A stretch of 64,000 nucleotides of DNA from Lantana camara (Eukaryota; Streptophyta; Magnoliopsida; Lamiales; Verbenaceae): contig CM074863.1 of assembly GCA_037501455.1 (NCBI GenBank), forward strand, positions 6,754,001-6,818,000, read 5' to 3'. Below are positions 1 to 12,571 of this stretch, piece after piece. The position numbers were made by a program, and so were the translations under genes. The notes beneath the pieces are model-generated. The model did not search any database. It was not told the origin of the DNA and saw only the letters and a program-made list of their open reading frames with translations. Every line of letters begins with the position of its first letter. Within the stretch, counting starts at the first letter, position 1.

Positions 1-2329
1 GCTCTCTTTGAGACCGTTCGACACTCGCATGCCATGGAAATTTCTTTCAGTTTGTGCATCAATAATCTTGTCTGACACCCGGAGTGCGAATGGACAACTT
101 CTGAGCATGTGGTCCACATATTCATGTCCTATATAGCAGCGTGTACATACATCACTTTTTCTAAATTTTCTGTCATATTTCAGTACATTCATGAGCAAGC
201 TATCATGTTAGCAAGCCACAAGAAAATCTTAAACTTTTGGGGACAAAGTAATTTTCAAATTCATTTCCAATTTTTCTCCCATGTCTCATCTGACACCATA
301 AGTAGACTATAACCGATTTATAGGACAATTTGTCGTTAGTTGACCCAATCAAAACTCTCTTATCTCCGTTATCATGCAATGCAATTAGGACATTAAGTAT
401 CTCATCCACCACCTCCTTAGGCAATAACGTTTTCAACTTATGTAAGTTTCAGTTTTTATTTGTGCAATGGATTACATACCATCAGATCTTTATCCTTCTC
501 ATGAATCTTATCTCCAAAGATGTCCGCTAGTTTGCTTGTGATAACCATCTATCATTCCATAGAGACGTCCATTCAACTGGTTCTAACTATCCCCTTGCAT
601 GCTCAGGAAGCCATAAGTGGAAGCTTATGTTCAAGAATGAGAACATCCTAGCAGCAATAACCATCTTGAACCTTATGACCTATCCTCGTCAATTTATCCA
701 TCATCATGTTTCTTTCTCTCGAGATTTATTTAATCAAAGTTCCTCAAAATCTTTGGAGTAACCTTCGCCAATCAAATATTACATTTCTCATTAGTTGTTT
801 TTGAGTATCCTTCATTGTTATTCATTTAACGACCGTCTCCAAATCAATCTCCACATTAATTTTTGAAAAGTATATCTCCAAAGTTAGTTTTAATCCTTTA
901 GGTAAGTTCAATAACTTTGCTACATTATTGAAACTATACCAAGATTTATAACATATCCTAGCATTCATCTCCAATTTCCATCTCGAATGACGCCCCATTT
1001 GGTGTAGTTATAAAAGCTTCAATCCGATTTTAGTTTTACCCATCACTTCTCGAATTTATTTCACGACAACTAAGTGCAGATTTTCTTTTGCCTGTGTTGT
1101 GTCCTTATTGATTATTACTAAGGTCGTAGATAACTCTTTTATGTGGCGAATAACAACATTTCTAAGCTTCATAACATTTTGATAGCTCCATCGGTTCCAT
1201 GTTTTCCAAAAATTTTAGAGCGTCAAGATCAACACAACCCACCCAAGATATTTTAGGAACATATTATTCAGTATTTTGCTACTAAAGCTCTCTTTGAGCC
1301 CATCCGACACTCGCAAGTTTTCCCTAAATTTTCTATCATACTCCAATACATTTGTAAGCAAGCTATCATATTGGCAAAGCCACAGGAAAATCTTGAATTT
1401 TTGGTGTAAGGTAATTTTCAAATTCATTTAAAGTTTTTTCTTGCATGTCTCATCCAACGCCATAAGTAGAGTATAGTCATTTTATAGGAGAATTTATCTT
1501 TAATTGACACAATTCATTCTCTCTTATCTCCATTATCATGCAGCGCGTTAGGACACTAAGTACCTCATTCACCACCTCTTTGGATGGTGATGTTTTCAAC
1601 TTATTTAGGTTTCAATTTTTATCTTTTCCAATGAGATTACATTCCATAAGATCTTTATCCTCCTCATGAATGTTATCTCCAAAGATGTCCGTCAGCTTAC
1701 CTTGTGATAACCATCTATCATTCCATAAAGATGTCCCTTCACCGTTCCCAATCCTCCATTTTTAAAATGGTTCCACCATCCAAGTGTTTTTAACTATCCC
1801 CTTCCATGCTCGGGAAACCCATAAGTCGAGGCTTATATTCGATCAAGAATGTTATCCCTTTTTAAATATTTTTTTGATGTATAACGCCATCTCCTTGTTA
1901 AGCATTCTTCATCCCGTTTTAGTTAGCATCACTATATTTTCTTTTGGGCTTCTCTAAAACCCAATCCACATTCTTACTTCTTTGCAGTCACCTTCTTTCA
2001 CTCTACAAGATGGGTTCGTTCCTTGTTATATTAATCGCCTAAAGAAAGTTGTGCTTGAGTGGATCAAGTTTATCGTACATCTGATTAGGGAGCCAATTTA
2101 TGTGCATGTGGTTGATGGAGGTCGAGATCGTGATGGACTTAATAAGTATCATTCGTCAATAAATATTTGTCATTTTGGCTTTCTATCCCAAGAGATGCTT
2201 TTAGACTCTATTAATCACAATCGGGAAATGCTCATTATAATTACAACTAAAGTTCATTTGCACCCCCCAAATAGTTTCTTAAGTTGTCTGTATTTTCCAT
2301 GCCCAGAATTATACTAACCTACTGCTTTA

Positions 2330-2490
2330 AATCATTTTTCATATAAGGTGCAAACAGCACATGTGATTTGTATAAGTTTAATTTGAGGCCCAACTCCTTG
2401 CAAAACGTCTCAACCACACTTTTAATGCAGTTTGCTCCATCCACGATAGGTTTGACTCCCAATATTAAGTCGTCCGCAAAAGGCAAGTGT
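2330..2490 (-). pseudogene. L1 reverse transcriptase catalytic block
   Basis: The minus strand reads through about 50 codons of typical L1 reverse transcriptase palm domain. FADD at 2469-2480 is the metal-binding motif. It is followed by V.P.VDGAN, CKELGLKLNL and KSHVLFAP, which match the usual order of L1 RT motifs after FADD. The reading frame closes with a stop just after this block, and the upstream part of the RT is in other frames, so it is a pseudogene fragment. Confidence 0.8.
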
Positions 2491-2959
2491 GAGATCATGT
2501 AAGAGCTTCTCTAATATACCATAATTGGCTTCCAGGTCAGGCCGAAATGGTCTCTTCAATTATATATGTAAGTTGTTCCATGCATATTACAAACAAATAA
2601 AACGAACGTGATTACCTTATCTAATGCTACACATCCGTACAACCTCCGTTGGTTCACCATTCTATAGAATCTCTGATTGTATCCGCTACATTCTGCTCAT
2701 AATGATATTGATGATTTTCGTCGGGAATTTGAAGAAAGTTAAAAGTCTTTTTAGAAATTCCACTGGGTTTTTTCGTACGCTGTTTCAATATTCAATTTCA
2801 GCACCATGCCCCTTTTTTATCGTTGGAGTGATGTAGCATTCGAAACACTTATTCAGGCATCAAAATATTGTAATAGGTGCCTTGGTCGGGAATGAAGCTA
2901 TTCTAGTTCGATCCCGCAATTTTTTTAATATACGGTTTGAACGAAGTATAATCATCTTG

Positions 2960-4770
2960 GTGATTATTTTGAGCAATATGCTGCACAACGTAATTGGCTA
3001 AAACTCGTTTATTTTTGTCGAGCATTAATTTTTGAAATTAGACAAATAAACACCCGATAATCTTTGTTGGTTGCTCATTCATTGTCTATTTTCAGAGCAT
3101 TCATCTGATTCCTTCTTCTTCTCATTATGGCTGACAGATGAAAGAAACTTGTTTGGTTATCCCTAAATTTGAGCCAATTAATTCTCAACTCTTAAACCAA
3201 ATAATCTCTTTTTGTTGCAATAGTTTATTATATTCTGCCCTCAATTCTTCCTCCAAATCATTTGAATATTTACCTTGTGTGTATCATGTATAATGCTTTA
3301 GAAATTCTTTGTATTTTTTTTTTGCTTTTCGAGCACATTGAAAACTATTCAAGAACCATTGTTTCTGGGCAATGATCCCAAGTCAAAATGTCCTTCAAAT
3401 TTTGATTCGGTCAATAAGTTATATATTGCTACTTTGGAGAATGTAAAAATATATTGATAACTATTGGATCAATCTCATTTAGATTAAATTAAAAAAATTT
3501 GCATATCGTTTCTTGAACTCACACCAAATCTAACATCTTGAAAATTTTAATCTAATCTTAAAAATTTTGTTACCATTACGCTTTATTCACATATATTTGT
3601 AAAGATATTTCACAGTCGTTCTTAATTTTGGTATGCATATGCATATACATTAAAATCAAGTGATTCTTTTTTTTAACCAACTATTCTTTATCTCTTTTTT
3701 ATTTAATTTATCTCTTTTTTATATTCTCTTTGTCATTTGATCTTGCATTCTATTTTTTTATTTGTATTCTTCTAGTAAGTATTAATTTGAGCAATATGTT
3801 GCACAATATAATGGGCTAAAACTCGTTTTTTTTTTTTTTTTTTGTAGAGTGTTAATTTTTGAAATTAGACAAATACACACCTGATAATCTTTGTTGGTTG
3901 CTTATTTATTGTCTATTTTCAGAGCATTCATCTGATTCCTTCTTCTTCTCATTATGGCTGACAGATAAAAGAAACTTGTTTGTTTATCCCTAAATTTGAG
4001 CCAATTAATTCTCAACTCTTAAAGCCAAATAATCTCTTTTTGTTGCCATAGTTTGTTATATTCTGCCCTCAATTCTTCCTCCAAATCATTTGAATATTTA
4101 CCTTGTTTGTCTCATGCATAATGCTTTAGAAATTCTTTGTATTTTTGTTTTATTTTTTTGCTTTTCGAGCACATTGAAAACTGTTCAAGAACCATTATTT
4201 CTGAGTAATGATCCCAATTCAAAATGTCCTTCAAGTTTAGATTCGGCCAATAAGTTGTATATTGCTACTTTGGAGAATGTAAAAATAAATTGATAACTAT
4301 TGGATCAATCTCATTTAGTTTAAATTAAAAAAAATTCCATATCTTTCTTGAACTGACACCCAATCTAATATCTTGAAATTTTTAATCTAATCATTCGGCC
4401 AATAAGTTGTATATTGCTACTTTGGAGAATGTAAAAATAAATTGATAACTATTGGATCAATCTCATTTAGTTTAAATTAAAAAAAATTCCATATCTTTCT
4501 TGAACTGACACTCAATCTAACATCTTGAAATTTTTAATCTAATCTTCGAAATTTTGTTACCATTACGCTATATTAATTCCCGTATATATTTGTAAAGATA
4601 TTTCAAGTCGTTCTTAATTTTGGTATGCATGTGCATATACATTAAAATCAAGTAATTCTTTTTTTTAAATCAACTATTCTTTATTTCGTTTTTATTTAAT
4701 TTATCTCTTTTTTATATTCACTTTGTCATTTGATCTTGCATTCTATTTTTTTATTTGTAATCTTCTAGTG
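2960..4770. repeat. Tandem duplication of a LINE segment, offset about 827 bp
   Basis: Two copies of the same L1 linker segment lie head to tail. The string agagcattcatctgattcc starts at 3094 and again at 3921, and the flanking sequence can be followed over about 800 bases in each copy. The copies differ by substitutions, small indels and homopolymer length, for example an expanded T run near 3825-3843. This shows post-insertion segmental duplication rather than two independent insertions. Confidence 0.85.
4241..4545. repeat. Short tandem duplication, about 152 bp units
   Basis: A segment beginning attcggccaataagttg at 4241 is repeated at 4393 with almost no change. It lies only in the second of the two larger LINE repeats, so it arose after the larger duplication. 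Confidence 0.85.
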
Positions 4771-4984
4771 AGTATTATTTCAGATTTATGTTTATTTTTT
4801 TTATAATTGATTTTATATATATAGTAGAAATAATTAAAAGAGTATATTTATATAAATGTTTAATCGAATATTGTAAAAATTATGTATAAAATTAGTTTAT
4901 ATCTTATTTTTATATGCACACATATTGAGTTTTCTTAGTATTCTTAATTTAAAGTAACTTTGGTCTGAGAACCTACAATTCTAA

Positions 4985-6000
4985 ATTGTAGAATTAAGAA
5001 ACCAAAAACGCTATTCATCTTTTGAAGTATTTAGTTTATATTTTATCATATAAACTAAAGGAAGATTATATGGTTAGTTGGATTTAGATAATTAAAATTA
5101 TATTAGTATTAGTTATAAAAATTATTACATTAGGATTAATTAATTTATTGAAAAATATTTTATGTAAATCATAAATTATATTATTTTGTTAATTAGATAA
5201 GTTTATAGAATTATAATATGATTATAATTTAAGATATGGATTTAGATAATTAGAACTATGAACTTATATAATTAGACTTACATTATGATTGATTTATTGA
5301 AAGTTATTCTACGTAACTTATTTAAATAATATTTTATTTTACATAATTACAAAATTTTATAAAGTGAATCAATTTGTTGCTTTTCAATTCATTAGATATA
5401 TCTTATTATAACATTTTAAATTATAGGCCTCAAAATTAAAAAAACAGACAACTTATATTATAAAATTTGAATACAATTAATTAAAATTATAGAATTAAGA
5501 AGCCAAAAACGCTATTCGCGCTTTGAAGTATTTAGTTTATATTTTATCATATAAACTAAAGGAAGATTATATGGTTAATTAGATTTAAATAATTAAAATT
5601 ATATTAGTATTAGTTAATTAAAAATATTACATTAGGATTAATTAATTTATTGAAAAATATTTTATATAAATCATTAAATTATATTATTTTGTTAATTAGA
5701 TAAATTTATAGAATTATAATATGATTATATTTTGAGAAAGTTTATTGATTTAGATAAATAGAACTATGGACTTATATAATTAGACTTACATTATGCTTGA
5801 TTTATTGAAAATTATTTTATGTAACTTATCTAAATAATATTTTATTTTACATAATTACAAAAATTTATTAAAATAAAGTGAATCAATTTGTTGTTTTTCA
5901 ATTCATTAGATATATCTTATTATAACATTTTAAATTATAGGCCTTAAAATTAAAAAAATAGACAACTTATAATATAAAATTTGAATACAATTAATTAATA
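4985..6000. repeat. AT-rich tandem duplication, offset about 501 bp
   Basis: The block starting gaattaag at 4991 recurs at 5492 and can be followed for about 480 bases with few differences. It includes the shared strings aaaacgctattc and ttataggcct. There is no coding potential on either strand. The origin is unknown; it may be non-autonomous transposon DNA. Confidence 0.8.
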
Positions 6001-6780
6001 TAGTAATATTAAAACAATCCTTGTTGAACTATATATTTTTTCTATGTAAGTTGGAGAAATTTTACTTCTACAAATAGTCCTATTTTATGTTAATATGTGC
6101 TTTTTAAATATAATTAACTAATAATCTATAACATGTATTTACATCATTATCCTTGACTAATAATTATTGAAGTAATTGTTGTGAGGATATTTTAGGCGAT
6201 CCGTATTTTGTAAGAAACTATTCGTGCTTTTATAAGATATATAGATATATAGATAGATATAGATATAGATAGATAGAATATAGATAGATTAAAGTTTATA
6301 ATTATTTTTTTTTTCTATTTTCTCGTGGTGATAGTAATTGTTGTATAAAAAAACCCTCATTTGTATCTTTTTCTCTCAAATTTTCCAATTCGAATTCGTA
6401 TACGGTTCGGTTAGTTAATTACATCATTAATCCAACTCATAATATTTTTTTCTTGACACAGGAATATGAATTTGAGTAAGAGAACTTATATTATAAAATC
6501 AGAATATAATTAATTAATATATTACTATTAAAACAATCCTTATTGAACTATGTCTCTCTTTTTTTTGGTAAGTTGAATAAGTTTTAATTCTACCGAGAGT
6601 CCTATTATAAATTAATAAATACTTTTTAAATATAGTTAAATTAATAATTTATAATATGTATTTACATAATTATCCTTAACTAATAATTATTCATATAATT
6701 ATTATGAGGTTATTTTAGGCGATCTATATTTTTTAAGAAACTTTCGTGCTTTTATAAGATAATATAATAAAATATAGAAG
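6001..6780. repeat. Second AT-rich duplicated block, offset about 519 bp
   Basis: The sequence from aaaacaatcc at 6011 to about 6250 is repeated at 6530-6770. The copies share attttaggcgat, the string cgtgcttttataagat and a following TAGA/GATA-type microsatellite. It is less similar than the neighbouring 501 bp duplication. No gene was seen. Confidence 0.7.
6231..6292. repeat. TAGA/GATA microsatellite
   Basis: Interrupted repeats of agata, tagata and gatag run through this stretch. A shorter version follows the duplicated block at about 6770-6790. Confidence 0.85.
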
Positions 6781-6829
6781 ATAGATATAGATTAATACTT
6801 AGAGTTCTTTTTTTTTTTTTAGCGATAGA

Positions 6830-7944
6830 CCCGGCTAAAAAACTATTTGTCAAAAGCCTAGCAAAGTGATTGCATAATGAACTTAATGAATGGATCACCG
6901 CCATGTTGGTGAATTGGTGGTTGTAATAGATTTTATATTTTTGAGCAAGATATATTTTTTAAAATAAAAATATGTTTCAAACACTACTAATACCCTAACC
7001 CACAGTCATATCAAATTTTCTATTTCACTTTTTGCATTTTAGAATATATTTTATCAATTAATTAGCTGAATGATGGTTGTATTTGGTACAATACAAGATT
7101 ATACGCAGATATCACACATATAATTTGAATACATTGCGGAATATAAACGGTAGAACATAAGATTTCATATCCCACAGCCTTATTATCCTAGAATATATAT
7201 GGCTTTAAGACTCTTAGTTTTATTCTGATAATTAAACATCATTCTGAGACATATATATACTTGCACATTTCATTTTATATGCATGTCATTCCAAGATTAA
7301 AAAATTGCAAGAAAAATATATAAGATGTAATCAGTTATAAATTAACTTACAAAGAAAACACCATCTTGAGTAATAGAATCAATCGGTGACTACATTGTCA
7401 TTAATTAGCTTCTAACAATACTTTTTACCAAATTTTTGGGATGATCTATGATGACTTCTTGAATATAAAAAATACATTATAAATTAATTGTAATAAATTC
7501 TGTCGTGATGGAAAATATTGAAGGTAACATTTTACTGAAGAGAGTAAAAAAAACAGTTCCACATGCCTTTAAATTTTATTATCTAATTTCTATCTATGTA
7601 TTGATGGATACAAAGAAAAAAAACAAGGGAACTATAAGAATGTATTGATATCCTCTTATTATGATAAGATAAGACCCAACAGACCCTCGTCATCCCCATC
7701 CACAAGCACACACATTTCCCTTATTAAACTTCAGTTCATAAAAATTAACTAGATTATAAGTTGCCATGTCTATATATGCTTAATTTAATTACTTAGTAAT
7801 TGAGTTTGACAAATTAGTATAATTGTACTGTATACATATAGGGTAATAATAGGCTAATAGGATCTAATCTTTAAATGGTAAAAGATAAGAATAGTTTGCA
7901 GGTATCCTCAACTGTCCAAACCATTTGGTACGGATGTAAGAGAA
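6830..7944. other. AT-rich intergenic DNA, no gene seen
   Basis: This stretch lies between the repeat block and the downstream side of the TFL1-like gene. I see no ORF with protein character, no clear transposon termini and no RNA gene. Confidence 0.6.
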
Positions 7945-8142
7945 ATGGCGTTTTTCTTGCACAACATCAATAATATATTAATTAACCACACTAAACGTAC
8001 AAATAATGACATTGACACCCCAAAGCAGGAAATCAAACCGATCAGATTTAGCAAAGATCCCTTCTATGATGATCCCTTTGACGAATCATCTCATCTCTCT
8101 CGAGTCAAGACAGAAACACAAGCATCATCAGATGTCCCTTAA
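7945..8142 (+). CDS. Hypothetical 65-residue ORF, doubtful
   Basis: An ATG-initiated ORF of 65 codons lies just downstream of, and convergent with, the TFL1-like gene. The second half is acidic and proline-containing (KDPFYDDPFDESSH), with a composition more protein-like than its AT-rich surroundings. There is no recognised domain, signal peptide or membrane segment. It could be the last exon or a fragment of a lost gene, or chance. I do not recognise it. Confidence 0.2.
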   Translation: MAFFLHNINNILINHTKRTNNDIDTPKQEIKPIRFSKDPFYDDPFDESSHLSRVKTETQASSDVP

Positions 8143-8223
8143 TTAATTTTTTAGTTCAAAATAAATAAAGAAAGAAAGAAAGCAAGAAATGCATATAGAT
8201 ACGGTAAGGCGGTGGCTTAATTT

Positions 8224-9118
8224 CTAGCGATTCCTGGCGGCGGTTTCCCTCTGTGCATTGAAGAAGACGGCGGCGACGGGCAGGCCCAGCTCGTTGTCGG
8301 CGGCGAAGCGGCGGGTGTTGAAGTGGTCTCTACAAGTAGGCAGGTTCCTTACTGTTTGCCTGCCTTTTTGCTTGAACAAAACGAACACAAAACGATGGAT
8401 GCCTATAAGGGGCCTTGGGATCTCATAACTTATCATCTCTTTCCCTGTCAAAGTTCAAAAATAATTATTTTTCTCTTAATTTGTTAATTATCCGGTGAAA
8501 TTAATAATTTTAATTTCTCTGCCCTAATTATTTCCCAAACGGCAAACGTACAGTGTGTGCATACTCTTACCAAATGTGGCATTTGTAGTGCCTGGAATGT
8601 CGGTCACTAACCTGCAACATATATAACCATAAAAGATGTTACAATAGATCACTAAGACCCTAGCTAGAAGTGGCATGATGAGTTTAGTTTTGGCATATAT
8701 CATTATCATATATGTGCATGTTACAAAAATATTTGGATTCTAATTTTGCACATGATATACAAATAATTACCAATGGAGGTGTTCCTTGAGATAGGGATCA
8801 CTCGGACCAGGGACATCAGGGTCAGTCAGAAGCTGGAATATTACACAAATTTAGCACCAATCATAGAGCATAGAGCATAAGAAATGAATGCGCTAATAAT
8901 TAATACACACGTACCAAAGTATAAAAGGTTCTCATGTCACCTCCGTCAATGTCCACCTTAGGTTTGGCGATAACTGCAGAAGGATAGAACTCGTGACCAT
9001 TGAAGACCTTCTTGTTGCCGTAATAAGTCACCAACATCTTCGTTGTTTGAGTGAAGGAGTCCAGAACATCTCCAATCACTCTGCCTACTATCAGCGGTTC
9101 TGACGACATTCTTGCCAT
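8224..9118 (-). CDS. TFL1: TFL1/CEN-type PEBP floral repressor
   Basis: Four exons (9118-8915, 8832-8771, 8611-8571, 8444-8224; 204, 62, 41 and 221 nt) encode a 175-residue phosphatidylethanolamine-binding protein. The exon sizes and phases are those of the plant FT/TFL1 family. The ligand pocket motifs [10 protein letters not shown] and GIHR are present. The decisive residues are TFL1-type: His86 in KEHLHW (Tyr in FT), Asp142 in CRDHF in the external loop, and the ending [11 protein letters not shown]. Proteins of this clade act in nuclei with FD-type bZIPs and 14-3-3 proteins to delay flowering and keep inflorescences indeterminate. Introns are short (82, 159 and 126 bp). A CEN paralogue is possible; BFT is less likely from the segment B residues. 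A TATA box at 9198-9205 supports the start. Confidence 0.95.
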
Positions 9119-9129
9119 GTAAATATGTT

Positions 9130-9154
9130 AGAGAGAGAGAGAGAGAGAGAGAGA
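9130..9154. repeat. GA microsatellite in the TFL1-like 5' UTR
   Basis: About twelve GA units (CT on the coding strand) lie 12 bases upstream of the start codon, within the predicted leader. CT-rich leaders are common in plants, and the run length is likely to be polymorphic. Confidence 0.85.
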
Positions 9155-9197
9155 AGTTAATAGAATAGGGCATGCAATAATGGAGGAGAGAGTCCCA

Positions 9198-9205
9198 TAT
9201 TTATA
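9198..9205 (-). promoter_or_regulatory. TATA box of the TFL1-like gene
   Basis: TATAAATA on the minus strand, about 80 bp upstream of the ATG at 9118. The spacing leaves a short 5' leader containing the GA/CT run. Confidence 0.65.
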
Positions 9206-9209
9206 GTGC

Positions 9210-10950
9210 AAGAGAAGCATCACCAGTAATGGACCTCAACATATATAAGCTTTACATTTCGAACAAGAAGACCTAGCTGCCACCACCTCCTCGCTCATCA
9301 AGTACTCTTTCACTTTAATTATTATCAGTTTTTTTTTTTTATTCTCTCTAGCCTACATTTTTTGTTTCATTTCCAAAATTTCCAAAACATCCATATTTGA
9401 TTGGTGTTATAATCAATGAAACCTCAAAATCTGTATTGTTATTTTAGATATTCACGGAATTTCTTGTAAATATATTAAACCACAAGAGCAGCTAGCTATT
9501 ATAACGACTCGCCTTATTTTAAAATTAATCGATAAATTATTGTTTCCAAAAAATGGTATCCATCATAATGTACACATTGCAAGGAAAAGAAGAGAAGATT
9601 ATTATATATTCTAACCGAGGACATATAAAAGATTTCCACATATATATGTCAAGACCAAAATTTTTTAAAGTTAATTGTGATAAATTCACCATGACTCTTT
9701 TTATCTTTTATCCTGAAATTTTCACCATGCCTAATTTCGTTTCTCCTATCCGTATATGGTCTACATATAGAGGACGATAGACCTTTCGCGCCTCTGCACA
9801 AAGTTTTAATTTTTCATATTGTTTTGTTTTCATGATTAGGGTGTTGCATATGTTTTGGTTTCTGATTGGTCGAGCAACTTGAACTGATTACTTTAAACAA
9901 ACTTTTCTCCTGTTTTCTGTCAGGACATAAATTATAGTTGTACTGAATTTCGCATGTGGTCCCAACTCATCAACTTGTCATACATTATACAAATAATTAA
10001 TTTATTTTTTTTTGCATAGGAAAAGGTAAATCTAGGGTTTCCTTACTCAATGGAATCCATCCTGAGATGCATGCATTTTTCAATTAGAAAAAATTAAAAA
10101 TTTGGACATTTATTTTTTCTTAAATGTAAATTATTAAGTATATAAAAGGTATACATTTGTCATAAACTAGTATTGATTAAATCAAATTAAGCTGTAGTTA
10201 ATTAAAAAAGTCCTAGATATGTAAGCCTGGCAGTAGAATGGGCATATGACAAGTTGACTCAGAATGATCAGAAATGCCTTCATTATTCCTTAATATGGGT
10301 ATTAATACAGAATGCGGGTTTTCTATAATCAGAAACCAAAGTAAGTTGCCACTTTAAGCCTTCAAAGTTGGATCAGCTTTCTGGATTGTTTAAGCATTTA
10401 AACTCTTCCAGATGTGCAGTATTTGATTATTAATTTGGGAGTGGTCGAAGCCAGAAACAAATTTGCAGACACCAGTAACGATTCCATGGATAGTTATGGG
10501 CAAAACCTTTAAATTTGAAAGGATTATTATATTTAATTTATAGCAGTTATTAATTAAAATGGTAATTTGTACCCAACAAAAATAAATAAATTTAACATGG
10601 TAATAAGGATGAATTGTGGCCTCAAATAAGAAAATTGAAGACACCGGATAATGTTTCACATTTACAAGTTGATTCTCATTTTTACTGAGTCTAAATCAAT
10701 GAAATGCCTAATGTTTTCTGAAAATTTTAACTCCAGAGTCCAGATCTAACATGATAGATGATTCCTTTTATGGTTAAGTATATTTCATCCTTATTGTTTT
10801 ATTAATTATTAGTCATTCTCTTTAATAATTATATATCAACCACAGGTAACTGATTTAATAAAATTATGTTATCTTTTATTGAAGTGAATGCCGCTATCTT
10901 GAAAACTAAAAGAAAATTTTATTTTATTTTATTTATTTTACAAAAAGGCA
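9210..10950. other. Upstream region of the TFL1-like gene, no gene seen
   Basis: AT-rich DNA upstream of the minus-strand TFL1-like gene, so it probably holds its promoter. Open frames here (for example 9553-9780 and 10390-10659) have no protein character and no splice context. No clear transposon ends were found. Confidence 0.5.
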
Positions 10951-10954
10951 AAGT

Positions 10955-11100
10955 TAACGACCTTCTCCAAATCATCCAGAGGGGTCGTCCCAAATGATAA
11001 ATCCCGAGCACATGTAACCTTTCCTCGTGAGATCATCGACACACTTGTTACCTTCTCTGACCGTGTGAGCAATTCTAGTTTTCCAACGCATATACACAAT
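10955..11100 (-). pseudogene. RNase H-like (RVT_3) fragment
   Basis: The minus strand reads RIAHTVREGNKCVDDLTRKG, followed by about 15 more residues and a stop. This fits the end of the RNase H-like domain found in plant LINE-derived proteins, where the pattern H..RE.N..AD.LA..G is typical. There is no complete domain and no start codon, so it is a short relic just outside the LTR element that begins at 11401. Confidence 0.5.
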
Positions 11101-11400
11101 AATTTATTACAGTCCCGATAATAATAAACTCAGACATTAAGATAGTTGAAACATAATCAAAGAGATATCAATGATCCCTCTACGAAATAAAGATTAGTGT
11201 CTGGCTAGATTATGAGCAATACACATATAATGGATTCATTAAATATTGATTTTATTTATTTGAAAACCATTAAATATTGATAGCTACAGTAAAAACGATT
11301 ATTTCGAATTATAGTACAGATTACTGTCACCAATTGTACTTGATGCAACAAAGTAGTCCAATTACGAATCAATATGCTGATCTTTCTCGTACTTGGTTAC

Positions 11401-12315
11401 TGTAGACGAATAAATAAACTTTAGTTTATTAATTTAATTTGTTATTTAATATTTTGAAATTATCCTAAATTTAATTTCAAATTTAAATAGTTAAAATTAA
11501 ATTGATATTATAATGTTTATTTTATCAACAAATCAAGTGATGACACGTGTCAAAATGACATGTTTTGGCCAATCAAATCAAGTCTTGCAGTCAAAGAAAG
11601 CCAGGACAAATCATATGGCGACACGTGGCGTATTGTGTCATACCGACCAATCAAATTCAAGTCTTATATGATATTATCTCTTTAAAAATAATAAAATATT
11701 AAAGAGATAAATATTTATATGATTTATTTGATATTATCTCTTAAAAAAATACAAGAGATAATTATTAAATAAAGGTTGACTTGGGCCACAAGTCTTGAAT
11801 CCTACACCTAGGGTTCACGTTTAGTTCATTCAACACACAACACAAGTTCAAGAAAGGCTAAAAACCTCTCTACGAATTCAAGAAAGACTAAAAACCTCTC
11901 TACAAGTTCAAGAAAGGCTAAAAACCTTTCTTCCCCGAAGTTACCAAATCAAGGCGTTTGATCCGCTATCAAGGCGTTATACCAGCGAATCGGCGTTATT
12001 TTCAAGCTAAATTCATGGAGTTACCGACGAGTTCGAAGGCGTTCTTGGCGAGATTATCCGAAATCCGACATTTGATTCGTAAACAACTCGAAGGACCTAC
12101 GGATTAACGTTATTCAAGCTAAATTTGAAGTTGAAGAAGATCAAACCACCAAATTCATCAAGAACCGTTTGAAGATTCAACAACTTTAAATTCGAAGGAA
12201 GAATCAGAGGATCAAGTGAAGATCGAAGACCTACTTATAATTAAGTTTTCAAATATTTGTATTATCTATTCGGTATTGACTAAAAATCAATAAACACGAA
12301 TTTTTAGTGCAAACA
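11401..12315 (+). repeat. Left LTR of the non-coding LTR element
   Basis: A 915 bp LTR, TG..CA bounded, closely matching the right LTR. It contains ACGTG-type motifs (gacacgtgtc at about 11533 and gacacgtggcg at about 11620) and three copies of a 31 bp unit (aagttcaagaaaggctaaaa) at 11842-11934. Relative to the right LTR it lacks the TATATAAA found there at 16268, and it has one fewer 31 bp unit. It also preserves the uninterrupted target site of the solo-LTR-like insertion seen in the right LTR. Confidence 0.88.
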
Positions 12316-12571
12316 GATTGGCACGCCCAGTGGGACAAATCTTACTTCTCATCTCTTACCTTCACAAATCAAGCTTGGAGTTCTGATGGAGATCAAAAGA
12401 CATCACTTCACCTCTCCAAAATTCAAATGTCAAGTTATAAAAACGAGTTACACCATGCAACCTAAACATGTTGGGGGCAAAAGAAGTATCATGTATCATC
12501 AAAGAAATCAAATTCAGCAAGTGGATATAGACCGCCAGGAAAATATTGGGGGCAACTAAAATTCAAGTGAA

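Larger units (their letters stand above)
1..4770 (-). mobile_element. Decayed L1-type LINE (ORF2 relic), rearranged
   Basis: Read on the minus strand, this stretch carries recognisable but frameshifted and stop-ridden pieces of a plant L1 ORF2. In element order these are the pre-RT linker with an SR..WL..D..T.FFHLSA..RRR.N pattern (around 3100-3330 and again at 3925-4170), the start of the RT (about 2640-2860), the RT catalytic block with HLPFADDLILG (about 2330-2490), and the C-terminal zinc-knuckle-like region with a DK.SYKS segment (203-436). The C-terminal part is present twice (about 1-640 and 1285-1830, roughly three quarters identical by eye). No intact ORF remains, so it is a fossil. 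The window edge cuts the 3' end. Confidence 0.75.
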
